A DNA stretch of 64,000 nucleotides from Microplitis mediator (Eukaryota; Arthropoda; Insecta; Hymenoptera; Braconidae): the NCBI RefSeq assembly GCF_029852145.1, contig NC_079970.1, positions 310,001-374,000 of the forward strand. The letters run 5' to 3'. The notes under the pieces are model-generated. The model worked only from the letters and a program-made list of their open reading frames with translations, ran no database searches and had not been told where the DNA came from. Made by a program: the position numbers and the translations under genes. Shown here in pieces: positions 1-12,811 of the stretch. Position 1 is the stretch's first letter, and every line of letters starts with the position of its first letter.

Positions 1-355
1 ACTCATCGTCCATTGATTTTGGGGTGTCATTTTTCTTTGGAGCATTACTACATCCTGGTTCATTGTCAGAATCAGCATCCGAGTCAGCTTCCAAATCTCT
101 ATAATTATTTTAGAAAAATGAATGCAAACTGACTGTTGGTAAAATTTATTCAAGTATTTAAATACATACGCTAGATCTGATTCAGTCTTTTTTATTATTC
201 CCTCGAGCTCTTCAGCTGTCAATTGCACCTACAAATTATTTATAATTAATTTCATAAAACACAATAAGTTGTAAATAAAAATAATAAAATACTTTGTCAG
301 GAACAGCAGCAGCAACTCCTTTTTTAACCCATGTACAACAAGGAATCACATTCAT
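1..355 (-). CDS. Pwp1: PWP1-like WD-repeat protein, N-terminal part (partial)
   Basis: Three minus-strand coding exons are visible: 355-293 (21 codons, ATG at 355-353), 228-170 and 98-1, which continues off the window. Junctions have GT donors and AG acceptors; intron 1 is phase 0 and intron 2 is phase 2. The protein opens MNVIPCCTWVKKGVAAAVPD, followed by a stretch containing VQLTAEELEGIIKKTESDL and then an acidic, Asp/Glu/Ser-rich segment (DADSDNEP). This order, a short CxxWV-KxGVA motif, PDKV, an amphipathic helix and then an acidic linker, matches the known N-terminus of periodic tryptophan protein 1 (PWP1). PWP1 is a nucleolar WD40 protein needed for ribosome biogenesis. The WD repeats lie outside the window, so the identity rests on the first ~70 residues. 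No TATA box is obvious upstream, as expected for a housekeeping gene. Confidence 0.82.
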
Positions 356-1275
356 ATTTCCTGATAATTATTATTAATTAATTGTTAAATATTTTAATTA
401 TTTACAATATTATTCAATACAAGTAACTAAAAGCACTGAAAAGGAAAAGCACGTGGTGTTTAAATATTTGATAGGTTATGGTAACGTATAGAGTCAGGTA
501 CGGAAAAATAAAAGTTGATGACCAGCGATTGATAAAAATTAAAGCGCTTGCTTGTAATTCTTAAAATTAATTGAACTACTAAAAAATGACTGAGTAATTT
601 TAGTAAGTAGTAAAAGATAATAATAGTTGTTAGTTTTTTTTTTTTTTTTCATTTGAATATATATTTATAATTCGAGGAGTTTAAAATCTCCCGCCAAATG
701 GCGGAGCAGGAACAGTAGCGACAAAAATTATTGTGTTCCACATTGAGACTGCGGAATTTGCGTCTTTGCGAATCCGAACGTTTGAGACGTCGAGAGTTTG
801 AGAGTCATTTTTGTTGAATTCACACATCGACCAACATCAATTAGGGCTCACTGTAATAAAAGTATAGTTTAATAAATATATATGACCTAATTTATGCAAA
901 TGGCGTGACAATTAAATGAAATTTATAATTATACTTGGTAAATATAATAAAATATGTCCTTTAAAATAAATTGGCAATAAAATATGCATTGAAAGTACTT
1001 GACAAGCTCGATGAGTCCCATGGTATGCATTTTAATTTACGAATCATTATTTTTTACAGTTAATACAAATATAAAAAATATTTTTTTATTTATTGATATA
1101 GATTTTCAAGCATTAATCAGCCCATGGGATTTTATTGAACCCATATACAGTAAAGGTTAATCAATAAAAATGTCAAAATTATTGTCGGAGGTATTTTCTG
1201 ATGATCATGTAACTTTTTATTGGACGTAACACTCAGTCGTACATTATTTTTCGCATTCATCATTTTTTTTTACAG
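356..1275. other. Intergenic region between PWP1-like gene and a possible divergent exon
   Basis: AT-rich DNA with a 16-nt poly-T tract at 634-649. The segment 690-848 is less AT-rich and contains CpG-bearing words such as gacgtcgagag. It ends in a possible donor (cact|gtaata) and could be a 5' untranslated exon of a plus-strand transcript sharing a promoter region with the PWP1-like gene. No coding potential was seen. Confidence 0.4.
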
Positions 1276-1359
1276 ATTGTGCTTCCTAACCAGAATCATT
1301 CTCTACTTTTTGAATTTAGTGTCAACTGCAGAGAACAAATGCAGCTGAGTTCATCACCG
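1276..1359 (+). other. Exon-like segment, possible first coding exon
   Basis: An 84-nt segment is preceded by a T-rich tract ending in tacag and followed by a consensus donor gtgagt. One frame is open throughout (28 codons, starting IVLPNQNH). A Kozak-like ATG lies at 1339 (gaacaaATGc) and would encode MQLSSSP up to the donor. It may be a 5' exon of a gene with a long first intron. No downstream partner exon was recognised, so it may equally be a non-coding exon or a chance pairing of splice signals. Confidence 0.3.
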
Positions 1360-2519
1360 GTGAGTTATTTTATTATTCTTGGTTCGTATTCGTATTTAAT
1401 ATTTCTAAACATTCAAAAATTTTTGCCACTGCCGTACTTAATATAATCAACAACAAAATTTTACAATATGTTTGATACTGATTCTGCTAGAGTACGCCAC
1501 CATGTCAATTTCTCGCAAAAATTTTTTGATTTAAAAAAAAGTATCAGTTAAGAGAAAATTTTTTTGATTAAAAGTTATATTTATTAAATTGTCTCAAAGA
1601 TCTGCTACTAATTCGAATGCTCGACAATTGTCATTGAATTTTTTTCGAAACGTCTTAGTGTTAGTTATGGGACGAAGATGAAATTTTTTGTGATATCCAA
1701 GCCCTCGAAATAATTTATAAAACTAATCCTAGGAAATGTGATAAATCCAAAACAAAGTAAAAAATTTTATAACTAATAAATTTATAGATCCAGATGTTTT
1801 TCATCGACGCAGTGTTGAAACTGGGCTTATAAGTCTTGATATCATGTAATATATTTTTCCGAGTAGGGTGGTAAGACCTGAGCGACAACCGAGGGAAAAC
1901 CCTCGAGGTATTTTTTCCATCTTTTTTTTTATTTTTTTGCGTGTGTCATCAATTGTCTTTTCCACCCTCCTTATACTGGCGCAGGTGCTTTCCCAAGATC
2001 CGTTCTTCACTTTCTCTTTTTCCTCTTTTTCCTCTTTTCGTCTACTGGCACTTCCTTCAACAGGCTCTACCACCCACTTTCATCTACCCTCTTCTTTCCC
2101 TTGTCTGCCTCCTCTCAGTTCGTCGTTCGTTCTCGCAACAAAAAACACGTATACTCACATAACGAGAGTATAATACGCATTTTCGAGTGTCTCATTTTTC
2201 CAGCACTGTATCTGCAAAATGAAGAAACTTTGTCGCTCGTTCTCAGAGATACTCAACAAAACTAAACTTGGACTATTAACGTTCACATTAAAAAACAAAT
2301 ATTTATTAAAAAGAGTAAGAAAATAATAAATATTTTTAGCCATTTCTCAAAAGCAACATGTACAACAACCCCGTTGAAAATTTAAGTCAAGCTAAAATTT
2401 ATTATCTCTCTCTTAAATATTTTTTTTCATCGCCAAAACTTTCTTCTCCCTTCACTTGTTTTATTTTGCGCTCCATCCTAAAATAGAATAAATTCAAAGT
2501 TTCCGCACTAATTTTACGG

Positions 2520-2990
2520 GTAATTTGGCTCGCTATTCTAGACATATTCAGGTTCCCAGGGGATGACCATCCTCCTGGATAAGGTTCCTACAATCATTGT
2601 ATAAGAGACTTATCAGAATACGGAATTGTTCTACGGTGTCGTTCCCAACGGTCGTCTCACGCTATATACCATCCTCTAGATCGATGTGCCGCTAAGCGTG
2701 AAAGTATTGGCATAATTTGTCCTCTCTCCGAGACTGAACAACTTATTTTCCTTCGATAATAAAACATCATAAGTACTCTTATTTTTATTCATTACTCCCG
2801 GTTCTTTTTATTATTGATAGCTTCTATAAATTAATCAGCTTGTCCGCTGATCCATTAAGAAAGCCTTTGGCACTATATCAGGATAAGACGCAAGAATCAA
2901 TTGTGTGAGGGTTTCAACCTCAGTCGAAACGTCTTTTGTGTTAGTTCAATAAATCATTGGATTTCCGACATTTCTCGTTTATTCATTGTC
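2520..2990 (+). repeat. Possible retrotransposon 3'-end remnant
   Basis: The segment differs from its AT-rich surroundings. It ends with tcgaaacgtctt (2924-2935), then gtgttagttc and an AATAAA signal at 2948-2953. A GAAACGTC box close to the polyadenylation signal recalls the 3' ends of some non-LTR retrotransposons. A related word, tcgaaacgtctt followed by gtgttagtt, recurs at 1645-1666. No open pol frame remains. The element type is inferred only. Confidence 0.25.
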
Positions 2991-3426
2991 ACATTTAGAC
3001 AGTATTCGCGTGCCCATCGACCTTTAGCTCTATTTCACTCTACTCAGTCCTTGGATACTCGATGTACATTCGAGCTTTAATATATGTGTATATATAAATA
3101 TATTTTTTATTTCAACTGCTGACAAGTAGAGTAAAAAATAGTGAAAAAAAAAAAAAAAAATAATAATTCGAGGCAATCCTCTTTTACACACAAAATTGGA
3201 ACCCAGAATCCCGGATCCCGGATCCCTGAAGACGCGCACCTGATACCCCAATGGACAGACAGACAAACGTGCTCGACGTGCAAATTCGATACGAGACGAA
3301 GCTTTGCATTAGTAACCACTTCAACAGCACGTTTGACAAAATCGTTAGGATCGAAAATTCTTCGAACTGATACAATAAAAACGCGGGATTATTTTTTTTT
3401 TTATTCGGGACGAACGAACGGTCATT

Positions 3427-3450
3427 CATTTATTTATTTATTTATTTATA
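3427..3450. repeat. (TTTA)n microsatellite
   Basis: Six uninterrupted or nearly uninterrupted TTTA units are read directly from the sequence. Confidence 0.85.
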
Positions 3451-4969
3451 GTTATTCGCATTCACAGATAAATAACCTCTTGTAAATTGTTAACTCATGC
3501 TGGAGTATCCAAGTTGAAGTTATAAATAATGCAGGAGAATTTATTTCTGTATCGAAATGCGAAGTCGCGGTCATGACCTTGAAGGAATGTTGAATACATT
3601 TAAATTTTATAATAAACTTTTGAATGTATGCGTGTAATAATTGTCAAGGCATTAAAGTAGAGCATGGATATGATCAGAGTAGAAGTAGGTTTAATTCAAT
3701 AGCCAACTTATAATCTAACGTTATCAGTGGTGCACAGAGACGATGGCTTCAGTTTTATTCGTCTTACCCTTTGCCTTTTAATCCTGATCCTCCTTTTCTA
3801 TATATGTCTTTACCTATACCTATACTGAGTTTTCTAGTTCGTTGGTATTCAATGGCATAGCTTCGAGATTTCTGGCGTGACCGGAAATTGAAATGAAAGC
3901 TATCTTGGATTGGATAAGGGGGAAAATAAATCGATTCGTTTGGTATAAAAAAAAAAAAAAATACACAAGTAGTAAAAAAAGTGTAAGAATGAAAATTGGT
4001 CTTCCTGAAAGTGTAAAGATAACGTAGTAAAAAAATTGTAATTGATTTTGTACCCAAGACATTTTGATTTTCTGGATTCTGCAATGGCCTGTTTGTAGAG
4101 AGGGAAATCGAAGTAAGTGTATATGTATGTGTGCGTTTGTGTGCTGGGTGAAATAGTTGTTTTACTCTCAGGGGAATAAGATATCTGAGAGGACTGAGGG
4201 ACACAACCCTCTTTATCGGTTGTACGAGACATTGATGTATCACAGGTGAAATCCTTACCCCCTTTTAGCATCCAAGTACTAGTGGCTATAGATGTATATG
4301 TATATAGACTCTGTCGAGAGTTAAGAGTATCGACTTCACCAAACTGCTGCGACCATTAACGCAAATTGAGAATAAGAAACATTGAGGATTCGAAATCCAG
4401 TGAGACCTCAGCTGAATTAATGATTCTATTCGGATCGGTATAATGGAGAAAGTTGGGCTGCTCGGGTGTATCACAACCAGGAAATAGTCCAAGACGACGA
4501 TGAACCACCAAGCTACTCCAACATAAACCAATCCCGGCACGTCATGTGCTTTTGTGTGCTCTGGAGTCTACACAGTCTTTCCATTCTATGGAATAAGTGA
4601 TGCCTTACTCACTGATTTAATGACTAAAAAGTCCAAATTACAAACTTCATTTCCATGCCTACGGAAGTAAATTATTTTATATACATATATACAAATATTT
4701 TTTTTTGACTATTAAGTGTGCGTAATAGAGTTATAAAATCTCGACTTTTCGATAGTGTCAAGTCGTGTAGCAGGAGCTTTGTGGCGAGACCACAGTGTCA
4801 CAATGAGGGAGCACGAATGATGGGCTTTTTGTCCCCGTTCACGGGCTCTACGTGCTTAGGCAAACCACCGGCGTATAATGCACCCACGCATTGAACTAGG
4901 GGTTTATAAAGGCGTAGGACGTTGGAACGAGCGAGATCGAGATACTCGACAATGAACGAGGGTCGCTGT

Positions 4970-5011
4970 TATAAAAGGAGAGAGAGCCAAGCGCCAAGCA
5001 AGCCTCAATCA
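4970..5011 (+). promoter_or_regulatory. Candidate TATA core promoter
   Basis: A consensus TATAAAAGG lies at 4970-4978, followed 35 bp later by an initiator-like CTCAATC (5005-5011). A second TATAAAGG occurs at about 4905. An ATG at 5034 opens a 61-codon frame (5034-5219) starting MSLYCYRMG, which shows no recognisable domain or signal peptide. The box is stronger than the surrounding AT-rich noise, but no product could be tied to it. Confidence 0.3.
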
Positions 5012-6715
5012 ATAGTCAAAAGCGGCAGTTGAGATGTCACTATACTGTTATAGGATGGGTACCTGTAATAGAGGGCGTGTCGGTTCTAATTATGCAGTCA
5101 TCCCTATGCCTGTTGTAGCTTCGTTTTCCAAACTCCCAGTTTATCCTCCTCATTCAACATTCATCGATTTTCCCAGTTTCCTGTCGATCACTTTCATTTC
5201 TTCTCATCGTATTTTATAGTTTCACAATTGGAAATACGATAAATTAATTTTAACAGAAAAATTTGCTTTTTCGGCAGAGCAATTCATCTTTCTTAAACAA
5301 TTTTATATAATTCAATTATCGGGCGATTTCATTTTAATTTTCCCCGATGACTCTGCTACTGCTACTGTTTCTACTTTACTTGGATCTCGTTACATCCGAT
5401 TCGTTTGCAAAGAAGTATATCTAATGATTTTGACTCGCTTTTAATTTCCCAAGTTTCATGTTTGCTTTCTCATGCAAATAATCACGCGAATTAATACCGC
5501 GAGTTACCTATATACCTTTCACATGAGCTCGCTATACCTTTCTTTAACTATGCATTTATATATATATATATGTGTATTTAAGTTATATGTCGAGATCGTT
5601 TGTGTTGGTTGAAGCGGTTAATGATGTGGTCACAGGAGTCAAGACATTACGCGCTTATCATTCGATCCGATCGCCACTACCGTCTTACGTTACGATACCT
5701 CGTTTCGTGTTCATTTGGATTATGTTAATTAGACCTTATTTAGATTCTCGAGGACGCAAACTGTAATTGCCTCTAAGCTTTTTTTTATTTAATCCCTTGC
5801 TTTTTTATATTTTATTTCATTAAACATTTGACAATGTCATTTGCTGTCCATCTTGAAGCTCGCCATTTCAATTTAACCAATTCATGATTGCTAATTAATT
5901 TACCCCCGCTAGATTAATTATAAATCTGAAAAACGAAAAAGATGACGATAAATTTATTAATATTATAAATTATAAATAATAAAATATGTCTGTTTTATTA
6001 TGTTGTCACGGTCGAAAGATAAGTATTCAACCCCGTTGTAGGTAAAGTTTTAAATGAGCAGTTTCTTACACAACTGCAGAGTAAGATCTCATTCACTAAT
6101 ATAATCTGTCTCTTAATCAATTCAACCAAGGAAGGATATAAGATCATCTCCAGTAGTCCCAAGTAAGAGTGACATAATGCTTCTGAATAGTATAGGGCAA
6201 GTTAAATGTTTGTGTGCAAGTGCAAGTGTAAGTGAGAATTCACTGTTTAGTTGCTCTCTCGCTGGCTGGGACGTGGAGACGTATCACTTGAATTAGTATA
6301 ATCCCAAGTTAATCTTATTTTCTCAATTGTAATACGATAATTGCATCCACTATCTTTCATATATATATATATTTTTAATGTATCTTACTATTCATTTTTA
6401 TCGTCCAATAAAGTCGCGATAAATATTTAAGATTAAATCTCATAATTTATTATCTAATATCTCGAAAAAATTTTCCCTCTCTCATGTGGAGAAATAAAAA
6501 ATTTTTTTTACATATTTTTTGTTAAATAGACGTATTGTAGCCACTCGGCACGTGAATATGTCAGCGTTTGCGTTTATTTAAAACGGTAAAGCCAGAGCGC
6601 ACATTCGGCTATCTTAACACTCACGTCGTGCTCAACATGATACAAATTTAATAATGTCGTAAATCTTGGCATGTGTCGGGACCGCGAGTGTTCATGTTTG
6701 TGCTTATTCAAATAT

Positions 6716-6734
6716 TCGTCGTCGTCGTCGTCGT
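6716..6734. repeat. (TCG)n microsatellite
   Basis: About six perfect TCG units in a row, read directly. Confidence 0.85.
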
Positions 6735-6780
6735 TCAGAAGTTAGTGTAGGAAACTGAGAAAAAGAGAAAGATAAAGAAA

Positions 6781-6824
6781 CATAGTCATAGTCATAGTCG
6801 CAGTCATAGTTATAGATATAGATA
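6781..6824. repeat. Degenerate hexamer repeat (catagt-type)
   Basis: Roughly seven units of catagt, with cgcagt and tatagt/tatagata variants, in tandem. Confidence 0.8.
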
Positions 6825-9800
6825 CTATTACAATGAGGGTGGTGAAGTGAAGCTAGAGGAAGGGGGAAAGGATCAGAGTTTATAAATGTAATCCAGTTAA
6901 CTCGTGAGTGAAGGCGCCGCGGTCGATAAACAGCACGAAACCGAGACTCTCACGGCATTCGCTTTTATCGGGAAGTGTGCTTAACTCTATTGCTCTGTAC
7001 ACTGTTCTTACGATAATTAATTATTTTTATTGTTTAAATAGACTATATACATTAACTATCAACTATTCCCGATGTCCCATTTCCTCTTGAATGGAGCTGG
7101 ATCACGAGTAGACTGCCAACTATTGTTTAATTCACCAGGTTTTATTAAACATTTATATCTGATTTAAATTTCATAATAAAGGTCTATTGTTATATATAAT
7201 AATTAAATAATTTATCACTGTATATGTCGAGAGTATTTATGTTTAGTGATTCGCGAATCGAGAGACAAAGCCCGACGTCCTTGATAGTATTAAATAATTG
7301 ATTTATTTGTTAAATAAGTTATTGTTATTAATTAACCGTTAAAATTAAATTAATTTATGTTATGATGTACAAGCTGTTTGATGATATCGAGGTATTTGAT
7401 GAGACTAACGAGCTAACCAACGGTTATTTCTGACGATCGATTCTGTATCGCGGATACATGTTCGTGGTATGGGCACACGCGATAAACGTAGACCGTAAGT
7501 TACGCTCATAGTTGTTGCGCACGCGACTTAACTCCGCGACTTAACTCGGTAGAGAGTTTCTGTTTGCATTCGCTCTATGCTGCTCAATGCTATTATGCTG
7601 GTATGGGGTATGTCGAGAGCCAGAGAATGCTAGAGAATGCTAGAGACAGGCTGTAGTAGCCCTTTGGCTCGGCTGGTTACACTTTTTATTTAGAGTTATA
7701 ATAAATTTGGTATGATAAGAAAGCTGTGACATGTGTAGTTTTAAATAATCGTGTATTTACGCCGGCGAATCTTAATTTTTTTTTTTTTTTCTTACTTTTT
7801 ATGAGTCATTTGTCATTATGATATTTAGAGACGAATTAATGGTGTAATTAATTTTCTTATGGATATTTAAAGAAAGTGAGGCAAAATGGGATATCTTGAA
7901 TATTTTTGATGGAAAAAAAAACTTTCGTTTTTGAGCTTCTTCAGCTAGAGAACGCTACAAGGAATAAAAAAAAATGTATCCTACAGAAAATGATTTGTAG
8001 CAGTAAGCGATAATTATTTTTTGAGTAAATGATTATGAAATTTATTAAATATGTAAAATAATAATAATGAAAAACAAAAAAAAAAATAATAATTTGGAAT
8101 CTCCTTGATTCGGATGAATCGCATTTATGTGTTTAGTCAGCGTTGTATGTTTGCTTTGTATTAAATAAACTTGGCAATAAATGTGTGATAACTGTATGGA
8201 TGTAAATGAGAACGGGTTTACAAATTGTGTAAGTAAAATATAGGCCCGGGGGCGTATCAGTTAGTCAAAGAGCTGGACATGGATGAATATAATTACACAT
8301 TGCGAGCGTTAATAATCCGTAATTAAATTAAAACAGCCTGAGGGCATTGCCGGAAGTTATTGTATCGCGCGGTATGTTTTCAATGGACGGTAATAAAAAT
8401 AAAAAAAAAACAATAAACTGAAAAATCAGTGTGGATTCTAGCTGTTTATTGGCCAGCCCATTAATTAGTTTTGTTGGAGATAAAAATGAAATTAATACCG
8501 CGAATAAAAAAGATATCAACTGGTAGATACGCGTTACATGTCTGCCCATCGAAACCTCAGGGCATATCTTATCCAATCTGGTATGCACGATCAGACGTAC
8601 TAATCTAGATCGAATTTTTGATTAAGACCTTGCGTATTGTTCTGCCCAAGGCTAAATGAGCTGGTAACCAATAAAACCAAGTCTCGAGCCCACATTATTA
8701 ATAAATAAATTTTTTTTAATCACCAAAATTGACGATATAAATAATTGATCTACTGCAATGCTTAATTGGTATTGAAGCTCAACATAACTGAAGCGACCAC
8801 AAATTACTGGTTTAAATTAAGATAATTATTAAAAAAAATGATATTATATTTTTGATAACATATTTGAATTGATAAATTATTCGTTGGCTCTATGAAGTTA
8901 TGAATATTTATCAATGTCCTGGCAAAGTGTTGACTCGTAATGCTTAGCATACTACAAGATCGAGAACTAAATAACGCTGAAATAAACTAAATTCAGAAGG
9001 TCATCCCGCCTTTTCATCGTAAAAGCACGTACCACAAGCCAGCACGAATTAAAACCACAGACTGTGTACTCTCTTTGTGCTTTAAAGAGAATTAATATAT
9101 ACTAGATTTTGTTAATGGGTTTGGTTTTGTTACGTTGCCTTATTTAAGGTGTAATTTATAATCTAGATACAAAAAATCATCTCAACTATCAACTAGTGAT
9201 CTTAAATGTTATCAAGCTCTGGTGGGTTGTGTGTTGGATATATAGGCAGATTTGAATTAAAGCTAGAGAATTTAGCAAATTCATCACTGGGAGTACTAAT
9301 GAACACGAGTTCCTAACCGGAACCTACAAACTCTCGGCAAGGCTTGACGTATTTCATTGTCGTAATTTTTTTGTGCAGTCAACAGTGTAATTATACTGAC
9401 GTGGTTTAGCGTGAATTTGAATATTCCCAGTGGCAAAAGCTTTTGTTGGGGTACTTGAGTGCTGACTGTGTTACTGTCAATTTCACAAAATAGTAGAAAA
9501 TTTTGAAATTTTGACAGACGATTGTCTGTCATAAAAAGTTAATTTTTACTCAGCCACCTGACGCATTATTGTTTTCTCTCTTTTTTAATCAGCTCTAATA
9601 GACTGGAAGATTAAAATCTCCCAAGAGTCCTCGGGGTAATTTATTTTTTTTTTTCACAATAAAAAGTGATTGGTTAATGAGTATTGAGTAAGCTGGGTAA
9701 TTATTTTGGTAACCGAAACTAGAGGTTGCGTGCACAGAGACTAGCTAGAGTATAGAGTATCTGAATATAGTGGAGCAAACAAAACACAACAGCTATAGAA

Positions 9801-12800
9801 AAAAAAAGACAAAGAAGTGAAAAATAAAATATAACTAAAAACCGTTGGAGGCTACTACTAAAACGAATGAGTACTGGGTGGTGCTTTTAGAGGAGAATAG
9901 CTGATGTAGGTAAATGGGGTTCGGCCAAGGTGGTAGAGAAGGATGGAGGCTGGATTTACTCAGAGTTACGGTAGTGCTGCGAGGATTTTCACCCGGATTT
10001 CCTGCCGTGAGAAAGGACCTTACCACTCGAATTGGTTTTACTAGAACGGCTACATTTCAGGATAAATAGCTGAAAATAGATACGGGTTTGTTTAATTTTT
10101 TTATTCCGCTTAAACCGTCGGTTCGTTTTTTTTTTATCAATATATCTATATGAATTTTTTTAAATTCTTATGCACTCTTCGTTACTCAAGAGTCATTACT
10201 TAGCTCACTTAATTTAAAGCGACGTTTTTAACGCACTCAAGTTATTTTAAAATGTGAAAAAGTTTTATTTTTTAGTACAAGTTTGGTACGGAGTTGCTGA
10301 GGCATAATATATATAAAAAAAAAAAATAATTATTGAATTTAGCGCAAGTGTCACTGGTTACTTTCTATTTCAAGTTCGAGTACATTAATCTTGCTGAATG
10401 TCGATTTAACCGAGATAATTCTCTGGTCTCGTGTAATATATTTTAAAATTTATTTTCACTGAAACTTGGTAGAGGAAACGCAGAAAACGTGCGCTTACAC
10501 CCCACCATAATCATCCACCGTGTAGCAGTCCTCACTCCTTGCTTCTTACTCGTATTTTAATCGAAGTAATTCGATAATTTATTTTATTCCGAGCCATCCA
10601 CCCTCGGCTTTAACTTTTGAAATAAGAAAACTTTTTAATTTACGGAATGATTATTCGAGGCGCTCGCAGAACAACCACTTGGGTCAAGACACTTTTTTTG
10701 TTCCAAAGCTCTTTATGAAAAAGTCTTGTTTTCATCGATATCGACATTCTCTTTAAAAAAATATGTAACAAAGAAAAGTTTGTTTTTTTCTCCTTCGTTA
10801 TATTTCTTTCCCGATCTTAGTCTTTTATTTACAAATAATGCACTTATGCTTTTTGATAATTAACTTAAAACACGGAAAAAAAGATCTGTTGCTGCAACAG
10901 GACCGCTAAAGTCTTATTGACCTCGAAAATGGGCTAAAATGGGAAAAGAGGCCGATTCTGGCCACGTAATCGTGAAAAAAAGTATCAAATAATCAAGTTA
11001 CCGGGTACCAATAAAAAGAGCATCAGTTGATTCAATTGCCGGGAATATAAAAAAAAAAATTGTTGATAGTTAGCTTTTGAATTGTGCGACAATGCTGTAT
11101 AATAAAAAACTATTGAGAAAATAATATTTTTTTGTAGCCATGGAAAATAGCGGGCGTCTACTGCATATAAGAGAAATTTAATTCAACTCATTTGAGGGGC
11201 TTCTAGATACTCAAGCAAGTATTTTTAATACGTCGTTTCCTCGCAATTTCATTTTAATCTTATAAATTGAGGATCTCCAACAGATTCTACCTCCTTTGCC
11301 TTCTTATCCGTGCACACAAGAGCTGAGAAAATCTAGCGACGTGCATCCCACTAGCACTCGAATGAGATTGTTGAAATTAAAATCCATATATGCTACTGGT
11401 GCCTGTATGTATATACAACTATATAGTTGTATAGTTATAAAGCTACATATGAGACGGAAATTTTATCCTTTCATTAGTATATGCTCACTGCAAAGGCACC
11501 AGATTGTTCAGGCAAACCAAATAACCTAATTAAAACTACTGTGTATAGAGGTTGAGTTTATTTTTAATTTTATCGCTTGTACAATATTATTATCCTTACT
11601 GCATTATTAAATGATAACTTAATAAAATAAACAATAGTATCCTTAAATAAAAAAATGGATCAAGGATTTTATATTCTACTTAAATGTTTTTATTATGTCA
11701 ATGCAATTTATTTTAAAATCATTTGAAATTCATCGATTTTATGACGGCGCTTTTTAGAAAAATGGATTAAAATAAATTTTTTCCACAAAAATAAAAATTT
11801 TCTGGGCTTGAAAAATAATTTATCTATTTTTACGCTAAATTTTATAATAAATGACTTGTTGCTTTAAAATAAAATTAGCTGCTATTAAAAACGGAGACAG
11901 ATACTGAGGAAACTTATGTATTTTATAACGGACACTGTGATGTTGATTAATAATGGGCATTAGTGATGACGCATTAACCCTATATTGAAAGCCATCAATA
12001 ATAAATTAACATCAATAACAGAACTGTGACATCTGAGTCTAACTGAAACTCGAGCAAAGTTGGCTGGAGGTTCATCAAGTCTTTACTTATTCATGCATTG
12101 GTCTCTGACAACCAGACCACTAAACTACACGCAAAGTGAAAATGGTTGTTGGTCTCTCGCTGCTCTATTTCCTGTGTTACGCCAACAGTTTTATCAAGTC
12201 TTTGTTAAATTTTCATCATACCAAAGTTGCATAATTTCTCAATTAATTATCTACTATACTCATATTTTTATCAGAATAATTCTCAAAGTCCACCTGGCAG
12301 TATATCAACGACAATTAATTTTGACTTGAGTAAATTCTTTGTTAGTCGAGAGTTGTGAACTACGATCCATAAATATCCATAAATACTCGCGGTCTTCCCC
12401 ACCTGGTGTGTCTGCTGCGAGCGAGTCCAGCGCTCAGTTTATTAGAAAATATTCCGCCAATTTCAACGGACTTTATTAACCTCGTACACGCACCGACTGC
12501 ACAATATTACGCTCATACCTCTTTAGTATTTTCATAAACAAAAACAAATTTTTATTAATTTTTATCAGAAATTTATTTTACTTCTGTTTTCATCATCACA
12601 TAAAAAATACTAAAATTAATTTTTTAAACAAAAATTGTAAATTTTTACATGGAATTAAATTTATCTAAGGCAGTAATTGGCCGTTAAAAGGTATTAATTA
12701 TTGCTATTATTATTATAAAATTCTGTTTCATCAGATTAACCGTTAAATTAAGCACGTCAGTTTAATCCAGTTTATGGTGTAGGGATAGAGAGTGTTGTTT

Positions 12801-12811
12801 TACAATGACAT

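Larger units (their letters stand above)
1360..4969. other. Non-coding stretch with retroelement-like debris
   Basis: No convincing gene was seen. The region holds T-rich and TTTC-rich tracts (1920-2100), a (TTTA)n microsatellite near 3427-3450, a small tandem of cccggat near 3209-3225 and a mixed-composition segment at 2520-2990 that may be transposon-derived. Short open frames on both strands lack codon bias, splice context or recognisable motifs. Confidence 0.5.
5220..12811. other. Non-coding stretch, no gene recognised
   Basis: AT-rich DNA with scattered simple repeats: TATA runs near 5560, a TCG-repeat at 6716-6734 and a catagt-type hexamer repeat at 6781-6824. A 20-bp word at 9720-9739 recurs 30 kb away. 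A word cacggaaaaaaag at about 10870, followed by the palindrome ctgttgctgcaacag, resembles a transposon end but has no partner in reach. Open frames are short and not gene-like. Confidence 0.5.

Noticed and set aside
10869..10900. Transposon-end-like word cacggaaaaaaag followed by ctgttgctgcaacag
   Set aside because: It resembles the end of the 16242-18036 element, but no subterminal repeats or opposite end were found nearby.
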